Assembly (NCBI GenBank): GCA_037178675.1
Contig: JAYMGJ010000342.1
Coordinates: 1 to 64,000, forward strand
Reading direction: 5' to 3'
Source of the DNA: Scleroderma bovista
Lineage: Eukaryota; Basidiomycota; Agaricomycetes; Boletales; Sclerodermataceae
DNA: 64,000 bases
Below, piece by piece: positions 50,970-63,171 of this stretch. Position 1 is the stretch's first letter; every line of letters starts with the position of its first letter. Position numbers and translations under genes: made by a program. Below the pieces are notes generated by a model that made no database searches, was not told where the DNA came from, and worked only from the letters and a program-made list of their open reading frames with translations.

Positions 50970-52338
50970 ATGGAATGTGTTGCATTGCCGTTTGCAAACA
51001 GATGTCCGCAGGATGCCGCACATCCCCCACTAAAATTTTTACTCCCCACATTGTCAAAAGTCGTCCTGTTTCCAATGGCCGGTGCAAATGCCGTGCCATC
51101 CAACTATACTTTGTCTGACATCATGGCATCATATATGCGGCGCCGCTTCCTGAATGAAGCATTCCCAGACTTAAATTCCCCCACCCCGGAAACACTTCTG
51201 TCCCTGCCGGTGGACGCAACTGTAGCCATGAACCAAATTGTATCCACCATCACACAGGCATACCATAATCGGAGTGAGCCAATTCTTTTATAGTTCTATT
51301 ATCCCTTGCTTGATATCCGCTGAAGTTTCGTGCGGCATTGACTTGATTAGGTTGTCTGAAAGCCTCAGACCAATGCAATCCGGAACAAATGAGCAACAGG
51401 AGATTAGGGTCCTCTGTAGACATCCTTCCTCTTTGACTGGGACCCTTTCCCGGCCCACCATTATTCTGGGAGAAGGTGACACAATTGCATTGTGGTATCT
51501 TCCCGGAGCTCTAGCTCCCTGCATCCAAGTATGGTATCATTCCACTCTCATTGTCCACTGTTGAGGCCTTTGTTTCTAGGAGCACATCGCAGCATCCATC
51601 GATTCACTTGCAGATCCACTGGAAGAGAGTATTACTAATCAATCATGGCGTACAACACACCAGTATTTCAAGGATGACGTGGATATTTTCGGGTGCTTGG
51701 AATTCTCTCCGGCACGGCACATGCTCGGCCATTCTGTGAGTACCTTCTTCTTTTGACAATGCACTTGTTTGATCTTCTGCTAGACCCCCAATGACATTCC
51801 GGGGGTGTCCAAGGCTTTGGCCGGTCCTACCGGCTATCAATGGAGCAAGGATATATGTCTTCCGTCGGCCATACTTTCAGGTGTTCTTTCTATTATCCAT
51901 CCGTCTCTATACGATGCCGGCCACCTTGCCATGCAACGCTTGAATGACTGGGCGACCGGCCATGATCCCGGAATGCTGGCGGCACTTGAAAATTGGTCCA
52001 CTGTCTTCACCAATATCTCGCTAATTGTCAATCGAAGTACCCCCCTCCACAGGGACCCACACTCTCGAGCAGATTGGTATGACATGCTAGTCAGTGTCGG
52101 TAATTATGATGATTGTGCACTGCACATTCCCAGTCTTGGGATTCAGGTATTGTACAATCCCGGCACTGTCGTTGCATTTTCCGGCCGGCTCTTTCGGCAC
52201 GGCGTCAACGAGGTTGACGGAGCGAGGTGCTGTTTGGCGTATTATATGAGGGATAATATTCACCATTGGTTGAGGGTGCCACGGCCTCTTGATTGGGTGA
52301 CGCCAGATAATGTCCGCAATGCACTGGTGAAGCATTGA
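50970..52338 (+). CDS. TET/JBP-family 2OG-Fe(II) dioxygenase
   Basis: Four exons (to 51273, 51326-51528, 51580-51735, 51784-52338) close in frame. From ATG 51075 the protein is 370 aa; the in-frame ATG 50970 would give 405. TET/JBP enzymes oxidise 5-methylcytosine (or thymine) in DNA using 2-oxoglutarate and Fe(II). Seen in the C-terminal part: iron ligands H275 and D277 in TPLHRDPHS, the distal ligand H325 in LFRHGVNEVDGAR and R334 for 2-oxoglutarate (numbers for the 370-aa form), with the double-stranded beta-helix strands LHIPSLGIQVLYNPGTVVAF between them. All catalytic residues are present. Such genes are expanded in mushrooms next to KDZ transposons, as here. No separate DNA-binding domain is visible. 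Confidence 0.8.
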
Positions 52339-52800
52339 ATAATTAGCTTCCTGATATGATTGTTTGTTGTACTAAAATGTAATTCTGATGGTATGTAGTC
52401 CAAATTTGTTGGAAGTAGTTTGTAGTAGATACTATCCGAACGTGTGTTGTGCCGATGGGATGTAGTGCTGCTCGGCGAGCCCAAAGTCGATTCCGGCATG
52501 ATCACAATGATCCGGCTTGGTCAAGTGTAAACATTCAACAGGGCGGCACATTCATCATTCCAGCACAGTCAACACTCCGGCACAACGAACAATGAGGCAT
52601 AGTCAACACTCCGGCAGGATCGGCATTCCAGCACTGCCCACCATGCACCCTCACTCGGACATGACCGGCAGAGCAAGAAGTATTCCCGGGGGCGGCCAAC
52701 GCGCATCAAGATGGAACCTACTGTCGACACTGAAAATGATGAGAAGCTCACACGAGTTGCATCAGCCTTGAGGAGAAACTGTCGCCGATGAGTGGTCCAT
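52339..52800. other. 3' flank and minisatellite
   Basis: The 3' flank of the dioxygenase gene, then from about 52515 scattered copies of CAGTCAACACTCCGGCA-type words. Open frames here are repeat artefacts. Confidence 0.5.
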
Positions 52801-54530
52801 ATGATGACTGTGCCGGACTGGTAATGGTGCTGGAGTGTTGACTGTGCCGGAGTGTTGACTGTGCCGGAGTGTTGATTGGGCCGGAGTGTTGACTGGGCCG
52901 GACTGATGATGGTGCCGAATGGTTGATTGTGCCGACGGAGTGTTGATTGTGCCGACCTGTTGACTGCCGGGATGTGGATCCTGCCGGAGTGTTGACTGTG
53001 CCGCAAGGTTGATTGTGCCGGAGTATTGATTGTGCTGGCCTGTCAACATTACGGCAGAGTCAACACTGTGGCACAATCAACCCTCCGGCACAATCACCGT
53101 TCTGGCTCAACATTGTGGCAGAGTCAACCCTGTGGCACAATCAACCATTCAGCACATTCATCATTCCGGCACAGTCAACAGTTCGGCACAATCAACAATT
53201 CGGCACTATCATCATTGTGGCACACATTGCCAGAAGCATCCTGACACACCACTACACAACAGCATGATTGATGCTAGATTAGTTCACGCTGCCAGAATTA
53301 TAATTGTGCCGAACTGTTGAATCTGCCGGAATGATAAATGTGCCGCACAGTTACATGTGCCGGAGTACACAGCAATTGGTGATGTTCACTCCATGGATGC
53401 CATTGCCATTGAGGCACCGCACGCCTTCACTCGGACAGAACCAGCAGAGCAAGAGAGATGTGATCGCAGCTATTCCCGTGGGTGGTCAACGCGGATCAAG
53501 TTGGAACCGACTGTCGACACTGAAAATGATGAGAAGCTTGCATGAGCTGCATCAGCCTTGAGGAGAAACCGTCGCTGATGAGTGGTCCATATGCACACAC
53601 CTGCAGAAGGAAGAAAAGTAGCTGGGGAGGAAGAGAAGTGTACCCAGTGCATGGAGAGAGATTTACTGTGTGCTGTCCAGGTCGAACACTCGACCTGGTT
53701 TTGCAGTAAGTCTCTCTCTTTGCACTGTGTACACTTGTCTTCCTTCCTAGCTACTTCAAATCCTTCTGCAGGTGCATATGGAGCACTCATCAGCAACAGT
53801 TTTTCCTCAAGGCTGATGCAGCTCGTGCAAGCTTCTCATCATTTTCAGTGTCGACAGTCGGTTCCAACTTGATCCGCGTTGACCACCCGCGGGAATAGCT
53901 GCGATCACATCTCTCTTGCTCTGCTGGTTCTGTCCGAGTGAAGGCGTGCGGTGCCTCAATGGCAATGGCATCCATGGAGTGAACATCACCAATTGCTGTG
54001 TACTCCGGCACATGTAACTGTGCGGCACATTTATCATTCCGGCAGATTCAACAGTTCGGCACAATTATAATTCTGGCAGCGTGAACTAATCTAGCATCAA
54101 TCATGCTGTTGTGTAGTGGTGTGTCAGGATGCTTCTGGCAATGTGTGCCACAATGATGATAGTGCCGAATTGTTGATTGTGCCGAACTGTTGACTGTGCC
54201 GGAATGATGAATGTGCTGAATGGTTGATTGTGCCACAGGGTTGACTCTGCCACAATGTTGAGCCAGAACGGTCAACACTGATTGTGCCGGAGGGTTGATT
54301 GTGCTGCAGTGTTGACTCTGCACGTAATGTTGACAGGCCAGCACAATCAATACTCCGGCACAATCAACCTTGCGGCACAGTCAACACTCCGGCAGGATCC
54401 ACATCCCGGCAGTCAACAGGCCGGCACAATCAACACTCTGTCGGCACAATCAACCCTTCGGCACCATCATTAGTCTGGCCCAGTCAACACTCCGGCACCA
54501 TTACCAGTCCGGCACAGTCATCATTCCAGC
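52801..54530. repeat. ~1.7 kb near-continuous palindrome
   Basis: The left arm (52801-~53685) reappears as its reverse complement in the right arm (~53690-54530). Matching landmarks: CCAGGTCGA at 53677-53685 against TCGACCTGG at 53690-53698; the block with CACGCCTTCACTCGGACAGA at ~53420 against its complement at ~53935; and the outer ACCATTACCAGTCCGGCAC against its complement near 52820. Only four bases separate the arms at the axis (~53687). The right arm is ~45 bp shorter. The outer part is built of GTTGACTGTGCCGGAGT minisatellite words; the inner ~500 bp per arm is unique sequence. Confidence 0.85.
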
Positions 54531-55020
54531 ACAGTCCTACCTCAGAGCGTGCTCGACCTGGACAGCTTGTGCCGCAGTGTTGACTCTGCCGTAATGTTGA
54601 CAGGCCAGTACAATCAATACTCCGGCACAATCAACCTTGCGGCACAGTCAACACTCCGGCAGGATCCACATCCCGGCAGTCAACAGGCCGGCACAATCAA
54701 CACTCCGTCGGCACCATCATTAGTCTGGCCCAGTCAACCCTCCGGCACACTCAACCCTCCGGCACAGGCAACATTGTGGCCGAGTCAACACTGCGGCACA
54801 ATCATCATTTCGGCACAATCACCATTCTGGCTCAACATTGCGGCAGAGTCAGCCCTCCGGCACAATCAACCATTCGGCACAATCAACCATTCGGCACAAT
54901 CAACCATTCGGCACATTCATCATTCCGGCACAGTCAACATTCCGGCACAATCAACAATTCGGCACCATCATCATTGCGGCACACGCTGCTGGAAACATCC
55001 TGACACGCCGCTACACAACA
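54531..55020 (+). repeat. CCGGCACAATCAAC minisatellite
   Basis: Dense tandem words of 14-18 bp such as CCGGCACAATCAACCATT and CAGTCAACACTCCGGCA, imperfect in length. They repeat the outer part of the palindrome right arm (a second copy of the stretch from GTGTTGACTCTGCCG onward). Open frames through it are artefacts. Confidence 0.75.
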
Positions 55021-55452
55021 GCATGATTGATGCAGTGAACTATGGCACATATGTTATAGCTAGCTGTTGCACCGGCACACAATGGTTTCTAGCTGCGGTA
55101 GTTGATTGTTATCAATGCCAGCAGTCGTGGAACTACGAGGACCATGGCCGGTAGGCCCATGTTTGCACATCTTCCCTTGGCAGATTTATATTTACATATT
55201 GGCCGAAGGGTGTTCATGCATGGCATTCAATTGCTGCTGGTGCATGGCTTTGCCATTGCGGCTACCAGCGAATCTATGTGCCACTGTCCATGACCCTCCC
55301 ATTCCATCATCCATTCATTCCAAGGTATGCACCCCATAAATACCTTGCAGTTGCACCTTGTTTTTTCCACTAACAGCCACTTGATGATCCGTTTCAAATA
55401 TGTCCTCTTTGCATACCATATAGCGGTATTTGATGCCGATGGTCAATGCCAA
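55021..55452. other. KDZ 3' flank, no gene
   Basis: Unique sequence between the minisatellite and the KDZ stop codon. Short open frames only. Confidence 0.4.
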
Positions 55453-58400
55453 TCATACACAACCAAGTCTACCATACATTTGACATTGCTTTGCTGCATA
55501 GCATGCTCTCCCCATCTCTCCGCTCATATTAGCCTCCTCCTTCTGATCTCTCCAAAGTGTTTCCCTATACGAAAGAAATTGTCTTGTCCACGTGGCTTCA
55601 CATGTCAATAGTTTTACCTCTTCGTCCCACCTGTCTCGCAATGCTTTCGCCCTCAACCAATGCACCCGGTAAACTATACATGTCAGCTGGTGTTAACATG
55701 AGGAGCAATCATCTTACATTCAGACATCCAATCATTGACTTCTGTATCCCGCGGCACATCCATTGTCCAAAACCAGGCCAAAGTGTCATCCCTATGACCC
55801 CTTGCATTTGGGTCGGCAATGGTTGCACTGATCTTTAGGTCTTCTTTCCTCAACATTTTGTATCGGTTCAATGTGTTGCCACTTGCATTCAATGCTATCA
55901 TTTGTTTCCGGCACCGACGATATATTGCCGCATGCCGCTGCACTTTCACATCGGCACTACCCACCTTCCCCCAGGCCCTCGTAGTCATATTGTATGTCCC
56001 GGCATGTCTGACATCGGTCCGGAAGATGACTGCCTTGTGTGCCAGCGAAACCCTTAGTTCATGTAGAGCATCGTTGGCCTGACCTTCCCTCAATCGTAAC
56101 TCCTGATCCACCATGGTTAAAAGCCCCAACCTATCGGCTTGCTGCATCCCCAGGTACGACGGCAAGGGCAGTACCACAGCATCCGAGTAGTTGGGATCTT
56201 GTGGGTGGAATGTGTCTGAAAATACATCTTCACCATCACCTTCATCGATGTCCGTTGTGGAAATGAGATTATCCGAGATGTCCTCATTCCAATCTTCGCC
56301 TAGAAATTGGGAAGCTGATTCACAGAGCCGATCAATTTGCATCTGCAGGCGGTCCTGCCGGCGGGCAATAGACAACCTTTGTGTTTCCGTTGCCCTTGCA
56401 TGAATGTGGCGGACATCTATGGCCAAAATAATTTGTGATTCTTCGGCTTTCAATACCCTTGCCATCCATGTTGCTGCCCCACGCATACGACCATCCGGTC
56501 CCTGATTACTTATAATATCCATTTCGATCGACTTAGTTGTTTGAGCTGTCATTATAATACATCAAATTCGTTTGAAATCAGCCAAGCAAGTAAATACCTT
56601 TTTCCAGCTGCACCTCAAATATGTCCATTGATTTTGGATCAGTAACCCTATTCTCCAAAGCCGATTTCTCTTGCTGTGCCCAAAGCTCATGCAACTCGAC
56701 CGGAACCCTTGTATCAAGCTCCGCAAATGCTCCTTCCGCGGACATCAGTGCCTCTTGAGCATTCTTCAATTTTCTTTTCAGGGCGATGGCTGTGCAATAT
56801 GTCGTCGGCATACTTCACCCAAAATCTGCAAGATATTGTGATACCACTCACGCATCCGCACCATCTTTAAGAAGTTGTTGTCATTCATTTGAAAATCAAG
56901 CAGCTCCTGTCTATGCGGCGTTGCCATTCCGCGGGCCGATGGCGAAATGATGTTAAGAGAGGACCAGAGAGTCTCCATAATTTCACCATCGACGCGGCCT
57001 ACACCAGAAATGAAATTGGGAGCATATCGGGTGAAACATTCTGCCTTGTGACCATGTACATGCCAGAGCCCAATGCTAGGTTGAATCCATAGCCCACATG
57101 GTAAGGATATAAAATTGTTTGCTTCTAGCCGGCGCTTTAGGTTTTTGCTGTATTGGCAATTGATGTCATAAAAGGTTATGACTTTTTGTTGCGGATCCAT
57201 CCCATGTTGCACGGCATGTGCCAGAGCATAATCCATATTTACCTGCCTATCTTCCTGTTAGGGTGGAATGCATGCAACATGTCGGCACATACTGCTCTCC
57301 CTTCTGAAAGTCAACCATTGCATGGGGTACAAAGCATCCATGCCGCGCACATGCACACCCGCCAATTCCAGTAGATGCCAGCTGATTTCTTTTAGCATTT
57401 GCCTGGTTTACTGCTCGATGGTTGCTACAGTCAGATTTCTGTGAATTCCATTACAATGCTGAACCGTATTGTAAACATGTGCAATCACAAACCTCGACCC
57501 GGTTCAATGTTCCGGCCAGATAATCCTTATATTGCAGCATTGTAACCATGAATCCCATTCCGTCCATGAGCCAAACTTCATTAGCTGAATTCTTTGGCCG
57601 CATATGCTCGGCCTTGAAGTTTCCATCCATCACGATGGTCCTAGAATATTTCCACCTATATCATGCAGCTGCTCAATAAGTACAAGTAAAAATAAAACAT
57701 TACTTACTCCGAGAGGTCTACATCTTCACTGGATGGAATGTTTACTCCTGGTTGTGGGCATGCCGGACAGAACAGCACCAATTCCCCCCTCTTGGGATCA
57801 GGAGATCCTGGATGAAAACCTTGCCATTTCAACAGCTTTAACAGCCTCCACATCCTTGACACCCTGAGTAGCTCTCTGTATCTGTTCTTGGATCAGTGTT
57901 GGTGGTGTCATCGGGTCCTTAATATCATGCTTTGAACTCACCGGTACAAGGCCAGGAAATGCATTGGATGTGACTCGCCGAAGCTTGCTGTAATAATTCA
58001 TGGCAGAGGTGCCGCACTCCACATTATCCATAATGAAGTCATCCAATACTTGGAAGGTGAATACAGTCCTAGGTTCCTTTGTAGTTGCCGGGAAGAGTCC
58101 TGCTTTGACCAACTGCAAATGCGAAGCTCCTGCATCTGGACAGTTACAATACCTCACATCGCAAAAATGTACCCCAGATGTATGCACTACAGTTAGGCAA
58201 GACCTGTCCGTTCCTCCAGAAAGATGATGTGGTCTTGGTTGGTCCTGAATATCCTCCCATTCATCCTCAACATCACCAGCAATGTCCTCACCATCCATCC
58301 CGCCATTCGGACATGGATCCCCACCATGGCCGAGGTGTACCACCAACCCAGCCTTCTAAATGAGTTGTTGCTGTATGCCACGTAGAATTGATGACTCACC

Positions 58401-58975
58401 AGTCGTAATGATGATTCCTCAAAGAATGTACCGTTCCATTGGTCCACCCGGTGGAAGGGCCGCAACTTGTGTTCCTTTCTGCAACAGGAACTGCAGAGCA
58501 AGGGCCGGTGGATGCATTCGGCGCATCTGTACGTGCCATCTCCTTGACACAACATGCAGACCCTTGGGTGAGGGGGTGCCTCCATGTCCAGAAGGACCTG
58601 GAGGTACCTCTGCTTGTATGGCAACCATGCCAATAAGTAACTGTCCTATTATGCCTTCAGGAGGACATGGCAAGTGCAGGATCGGAATAAATCACACACC
58701 TGATTCTTTGACACACCTGTTCTCTTTCGGGGTGGAAGATCATCCATGGAAATGTATGGCTGGCCATCATCTGGAAACAGTTGGGATTGTTCTAATCCTA
58801 TAGATGCTGACTGGGTCGGAGTGTCATTTGAAGGAGCTTTTCCATGACGGGCCTTCTTTCGGGGCGTTGCCTTCACCATCTTATCAATAGATCCCCTCCT
58901 TGATTTGAATGCCTGCCATGTTACATGAACCACCGGAGTAGAGCTACCAGCAGGTTGTATCTTGGACTTTGCCAT
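55453..58975 (-). CDS. KDZ transposase with CxC zinc region, intact
   Basis: Ten exons (58975-58700, 58645-58400, 58355-57942, 57886-57708, 57655-57493, 57438-57293, 57246-56852, 56789-56598, 56545-55718, 55673-55453) close in frame to 1019 aa without a stop or shift. Domains: a disordered basic N-terminus; a zinc segment near residues 110-150 (CMLCQGDGTYRCAEC then CSSCCRKEH); the CxC2-like cluster near 215-255 (HFCDVRYCNCPDAGAS); NRYRELLRVSRMWRLLKLLK near 311; CPACPQPGVNIP; then the RNase H-fold core with D382 in IVMDGNFKAEH, GGCACARHGCFVPHAMVDF, D502 in FYDINCQYSK, and a Glu in RVDGEIMETLWSSLN (563 or 566). Coiled-coil C-terminus. It cuts and joins DNA for cut-and-paste transposition. The complete frame suggests a recently active element. 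Confidence 0.92.
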
Positions 58976-59396
58976 GAGTGGTATCTGATGAGGAAATCCC
59001 TGCACAAAGTCTTTCCACATTGTATCTCACTGAAGCCTCATTGAAACAGCATGGACAGTGATCGGAAAGGGATCTTTGGATCTGCCGATTTGGATCTAGC
59101 TTTTGTAATATGGACTTGAAGATCAGGCACCAATGCAAAAATCCCATATATGGTGGCCGCTACTGAATTAGATCCTAAGTTAAAGTCCGGAAATAGCTTG
59201 TTAGCTGCCGAACAACATAGCCGGCCCCAGAAGTAGCTAGCTCACCAATGGATTTTCCAAAAGAGGTCGGCATGGAGGAATTGAACACTAATTGACATGG
59301 GAGAAACAATAGCTCGGGAATCCTTCAACAAAGTGTCCGGGACTTCTCTAGCACAGCACCACTCAACAAAGTATCTAAGTCTACTCAACATACAGC
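58976..59396. promoter_or_regulatory. Divergent promoter region of KDZ and accessory gene
   Basis: 421 bp separate the transposase start (-) from the 615-aa accessory gene start (+). The two are probably co-regulated. No clear TATA box. Confidence 0.4.
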
Positions 59397-61790
59397 ATGG
59401 CCCGCAGTCGTTCATCCAGCAGATCTATGGAGAATCCTGATACAGAAGATGAGCAAGACCATTCTTCTGACTCGTCGGGCACAGAGGCACCACAAAATGT
59501 GGTAAAAACAAAACTCCGGGATGATGAGGTCGAGGTCCTTGAGGAAGCCTTGGAAGACTGGAAGGCAGCTGACAGCAACCAAAGGAAAGGTATGAAGAAT
59601 GCCATGAAGGCAAAAATCAAAAATCTCCCTGCCAATAGCACACTCAAAGGACACGAATGGGAGAAGAAAAAAAAAGTGCGCCCCATTTCCATAACTTCAC
59701 ATGGACTACTGATGCATCAGTGATATCAGGCAATTAAAAATTGGTTGTATAACCACAGCCGAGCCCGTGCCCGAAAGGCCCTAGTAAAGTATGGACGTAG
59801 GTGGACTGCCAGATCAGTCGTAATGAAGTCGAAGAAAAAAGAAATCGAAGCCGAATTCGAACGGGCCGGAATTGCCCAAGGAAGCACAGGCATGATTAAA
59901 GGCTACCAAAAGGCGGTAGGATGCATCATGGGGAAGCTCACCCAGGAGGAAAGGGATGCTGCGGCAAAGCAGGCTGATGAATGGAACGAGGAGCAGCCGC
60001 CGGCAGAGGTCCAGGCCGAGTAAGTTTGACATGTTATCTCGACAATTATTCATCTGCAAACAGAATGGCCGAGACAAAAGGCCGACAATATGTCAAACAG
60101 TTTGCGCAGGAAATGTGGCGGCAGTGTGGGATGCGGGTGGTTGTGATGGCGGCATGGAAGGGCCGGAATGGTCAGCCCATGATGGGAATGTATGTCACTT
60201 CTCACTTGTGGTATTTGTATACTCACATTCACAGGCATGACTTTAATTCGGCATTGGGACAAGGGAAGACCTTTGCCGATTGGGATGACATCAAGCACCA
60301 CTGGGATGCCTATGCACAGCAGGCCATAGGAGGGGAAGAACACGATGATAGCGATGAAGATGCCGGACCGACGCTCTGCCGGAAGAAAGGGCAGAAGAGG
60401 CCGCAAACTGTTTTACCAACAATGGAAGATGGCACACCAATGATTCCGATCATCCTCGATATGCAAGCATTGGAGAGAAAGGATGTTATGAGGACCTTTG
60501 TGACATGGCATTATCGTAAGTTCTTCCTTGTAAATAGACGGAGAATTGACCCCTTGCCGCAGGCAAGGCATGCGGCAAGCCAAGTGCCAGTGTTCCTTGG
60601 GCTGCCATACATGCAAAGACCGGTATCTACATTTCATCTGTGTACCTGCCGCGGCATTGGGAGTTCAAAGAGCCGACCCGGCTCACAAATCAGGAAGTTA
60701 CAAAGGTACTGGAATTCTGGCGCGATAGGCAAGTGACAGATCCGGAAGATGTACTGACATTTCACAAATGGAGAGATATGGATGGTGGATTACAAGATCC
60801 AGTATCAGATTGTGAGGACTCAGTGGCCGGAATGATAAGTGCAGCAAAGCCGCCCCTGAAAGGTTAGCTCTGAATACTTTTATCAACTTGTTTTGACTGG
60901 TTCAAAGAACCTGCGGCACGAGATGTGGAACTCGCAAGCAGTCGGAAGAGGCGGCGCACAATTGGTATGGATCTTTCAACCATGTTATGCAACCATTGAC
61001 ATGCATAAAAGAAGAGGCCCCAGAGGAGAGGGAGTCCAGTGCAACAAACAAAAACCAATGCCGGTCAAACCAGGATGATGGTACGCCCCATCCGTATTCC
61101 AAGCATTTGATCCTCCTACATTTGGAACATCCCTGTCAGCAAGCCATACAACGCCCATTGAACAGCCTGGTCAGTTCCTTTGAATATTTTTGTTGTCAGA
61201 ATATGAAGTTTATATATAGAGGATGACTCAGATGGACATAATGCTAAGGAAAATGGTGCGTGGGGCTTGGTTTTGTTATGCCGGTGGGACCATCTTGACG
61301 AAGAGCATCAGCGGCACTGACGGCACGGCAGCCGGCCGAACCTAAACAGCAAGGTGGGTATTGGTCTCAATTACTTGGAAATGGCACGTATTCTCATATA
61401 AGAAAAAGCACATATGGATCCCGGCAACGTCAATGCTAATGGACCGATGAAGCCAAAGCCCCGGGTTAAAAAGAACACAGCCGATGCGCCGGTGGAATGT
61501 AAGTTTGCCTATTTCAATATCCATTTGAGCAATTCCGACAAATGATAGTTGGTGAATTAACTATGCATTCCATTGGCAACACAAATGGGATGGAGGGTGG
61601 TCGATCAGGGGATGATGATGCCACACACTCTGGAGGCAAGGGGAAGCGGGCTGCCAGCACACGCCGGATTGCCAGGGCTCAACATGTCAATGCCGTTGCC
61701 GGGCCTAGTCAACCGGAACGGCAAAGAAGGCGGCCAAAGCGGCCCGATGCCGATGTCCCTACGCCCAGCCCAAAGAGACGCCGCAAATAA
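59397..61790 (+). CDS. Unrecognised 615-aa accessory protein of the KDZ region
   Basis: Twelve exons (59397-59675, 59730-60019, 60064-60189, 60235-60515, 60563-60862, 60908-60964, 61012-61080, 61140-61169, 61220-61255, 61312-61353, 61403-61498, 61549-61790) close in frame. The first part is acidic then Lys-rich. A conserved-looking core spans about 94-425: WLYNHSRARARKALVKYGRR, then RQYVKQFAQEMWRQCGMRV and HDFNSALGQGKTFADWDDI, then TGIYISSVYLPRHWEFKEP. The C-terminus is basic with RQRRRPKRPDADV and PKRRRK, likely nuclear localisation signals. Proteins of this type are, as I recall, scattered in agaricomycete transposon-rich regions, but no function is known. Eight consecutive 3' introns are all phase 1 around exons as short as 30 nt. 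Confidence 0.75.
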
Positions 61791-61870
61791 TATACTTGTA
61801 GAATAATGCTATTGTCAAATCTGCCATGTCTTGTGCCGAAAGATTTTATTGCCGCACTACTGTAACAAAA

Positions 61871-63171
61871 CTACAGCTTGGAGGGATCTAATACTACCAC
61901 ATCCTCAGGGTGATCGGACTCAATTATGTCACCATTCTCGCCAAGTCGGGCTGACCTAGCCAACATATCCCGCACATTTGCCAACATCGCTCTCCGGCAC
62001 ATTTCCGATCTCCACAACCTGGCGGTGTCGAGCAACGTGTTTGCGTAATGAATGTAGGCCGCGATCATAGGGTGATCAAGGCCGGCATCGAGTGGGAGTA
62101 GGTCGGGCAAGTTCCTAGGAGGGACGGATGTAGCAACTTGCCTTGCAGAGGCCACTAGATGACAACTGATCAACTGATACTATGGATCAAGCCCAAGAGA
62201 GACTTACATGAAAGCGCATCACTCTGGAATGGATCCAAATGCTCATGCAATGCATTAATCCTGTCCACCATCTCAAAATATTCCACTGGATGATTGTTAA
62301 ATACACATAATTCCTGCAGTAATACTGACTTACCATCCTCTGCATGCACGTGTTCCCGGAATCGTGCATGCGATCCAGATACAGCCTCAGGAGATGATTC
62401 TGCCTCCATTGGGGAGGTGGGAATCCGCTGGCTTGATGCCGGGCTAGATAGCGATGCCGGGCTCGATGGCGATGCCGGGAGCGATGGCGATGCCGGGCTG
62501 GATGGTGATGCCGGGCTGGACGGTGATGCCGGGACTGAGGATGCCGGCATTGATGGGGATGACGTCCCAATACGTGGCACGTGCACTGGAGAGGGCGGGA
62601 TCCATGCGGCCATCGTGGGGGATGGCGACGGTGGCATCCATGCTTGCGGTTGGGTGCCTTGGGATGATGGCCGAACCGATGGGGTAGCTGGCATTGCTGC
62701 CGGGGGTGGCATTGATGCCTGCGACCGAATGGTGAGGGTAGACGGCACATTGGATGAACTGGCAGCGATTGGAGGCGACGGTGGCATCCAAGCCTGGGAT
62801 CTAGTCGTGGGGGTTGCTGCACGCATCTCGTGTGCTGAAGGGCCAGGGAGGTTGATCGGAGCTGATTGCGAGGGGGCCGGCAACTGATTGTTTGCCGCTG
62901 TTGCTTGTCTGTTGCTGTCCCCAGACATTGCATCGTTGTTCCTCACAGACACATTTGTTTCACCTGTGCGCATCCCGTGGCGTGGGGGAGAGGGTGGCAT
63001 CCAGTCCATGCTTGATGGCAGGCGTTCATCGACAATGGATGGAGGCGGGTGCCACACTGGCAGTGCAGGAATGGCTGATAACGATGTCATGCAGATCAGC
63101 TCAGAGGAGAGAAATTACTCACTCAATTTCCGCGGACTTGCGCTATCAAATCTGACAGACTTAGGTGGCAT
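61871..63171 (-). CDS. Unrecognised Ser/Pro-rich 383-aa protein of the KDZ region
   Basis: Four exons (63171-63123, 63074-62334, 62285-62208, 62154-61871) close in frame. The N-terminus (MPPKSVRFDSASPRKLT) and the middle, with repeated WMPPSPP and SPASPS units, are disordered. A helical C-terminal part (EYFEMVDRINALHEHLDPF, then MIAAYIHYANTLLDTARLW and MLANVRDMLARSARL) looks folded and ends EDVVVLDPSKL. The intron 62286-62333 is in frame (48 nt), so an unspliced form would also be translatable. No family recognised. Convergent with the 615-aa gene, 80 bp apart. Confidence 0.7.
62441..62545 (-). repeat. 18-bp coding minisatellite
   Basis: About six copies of an 18-bp unit (plus strand GATGCCGGGCTGGATGGT) inside exon 2 of the 383-aa gene, encoding SPASPS repeats. 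Confidence 0.8.

Noticed and set aside
52517..55154. Many open frames with SGTI/PAQS/STLR repeats on both strands
   Set aside because: They are translations of the CCGGCACAATCAAC minisatellite and of the palindrome; mirrored frames appear on both strands of the two arms.
62294..62887. 197-codon plus-strand frame with GDAGLDGDAG repeats
   Set aside because: Antisense of the 18-bp coding minisatellite and Ser/Pro-rich exon of the 383-aa gene; no splice support on that strand.
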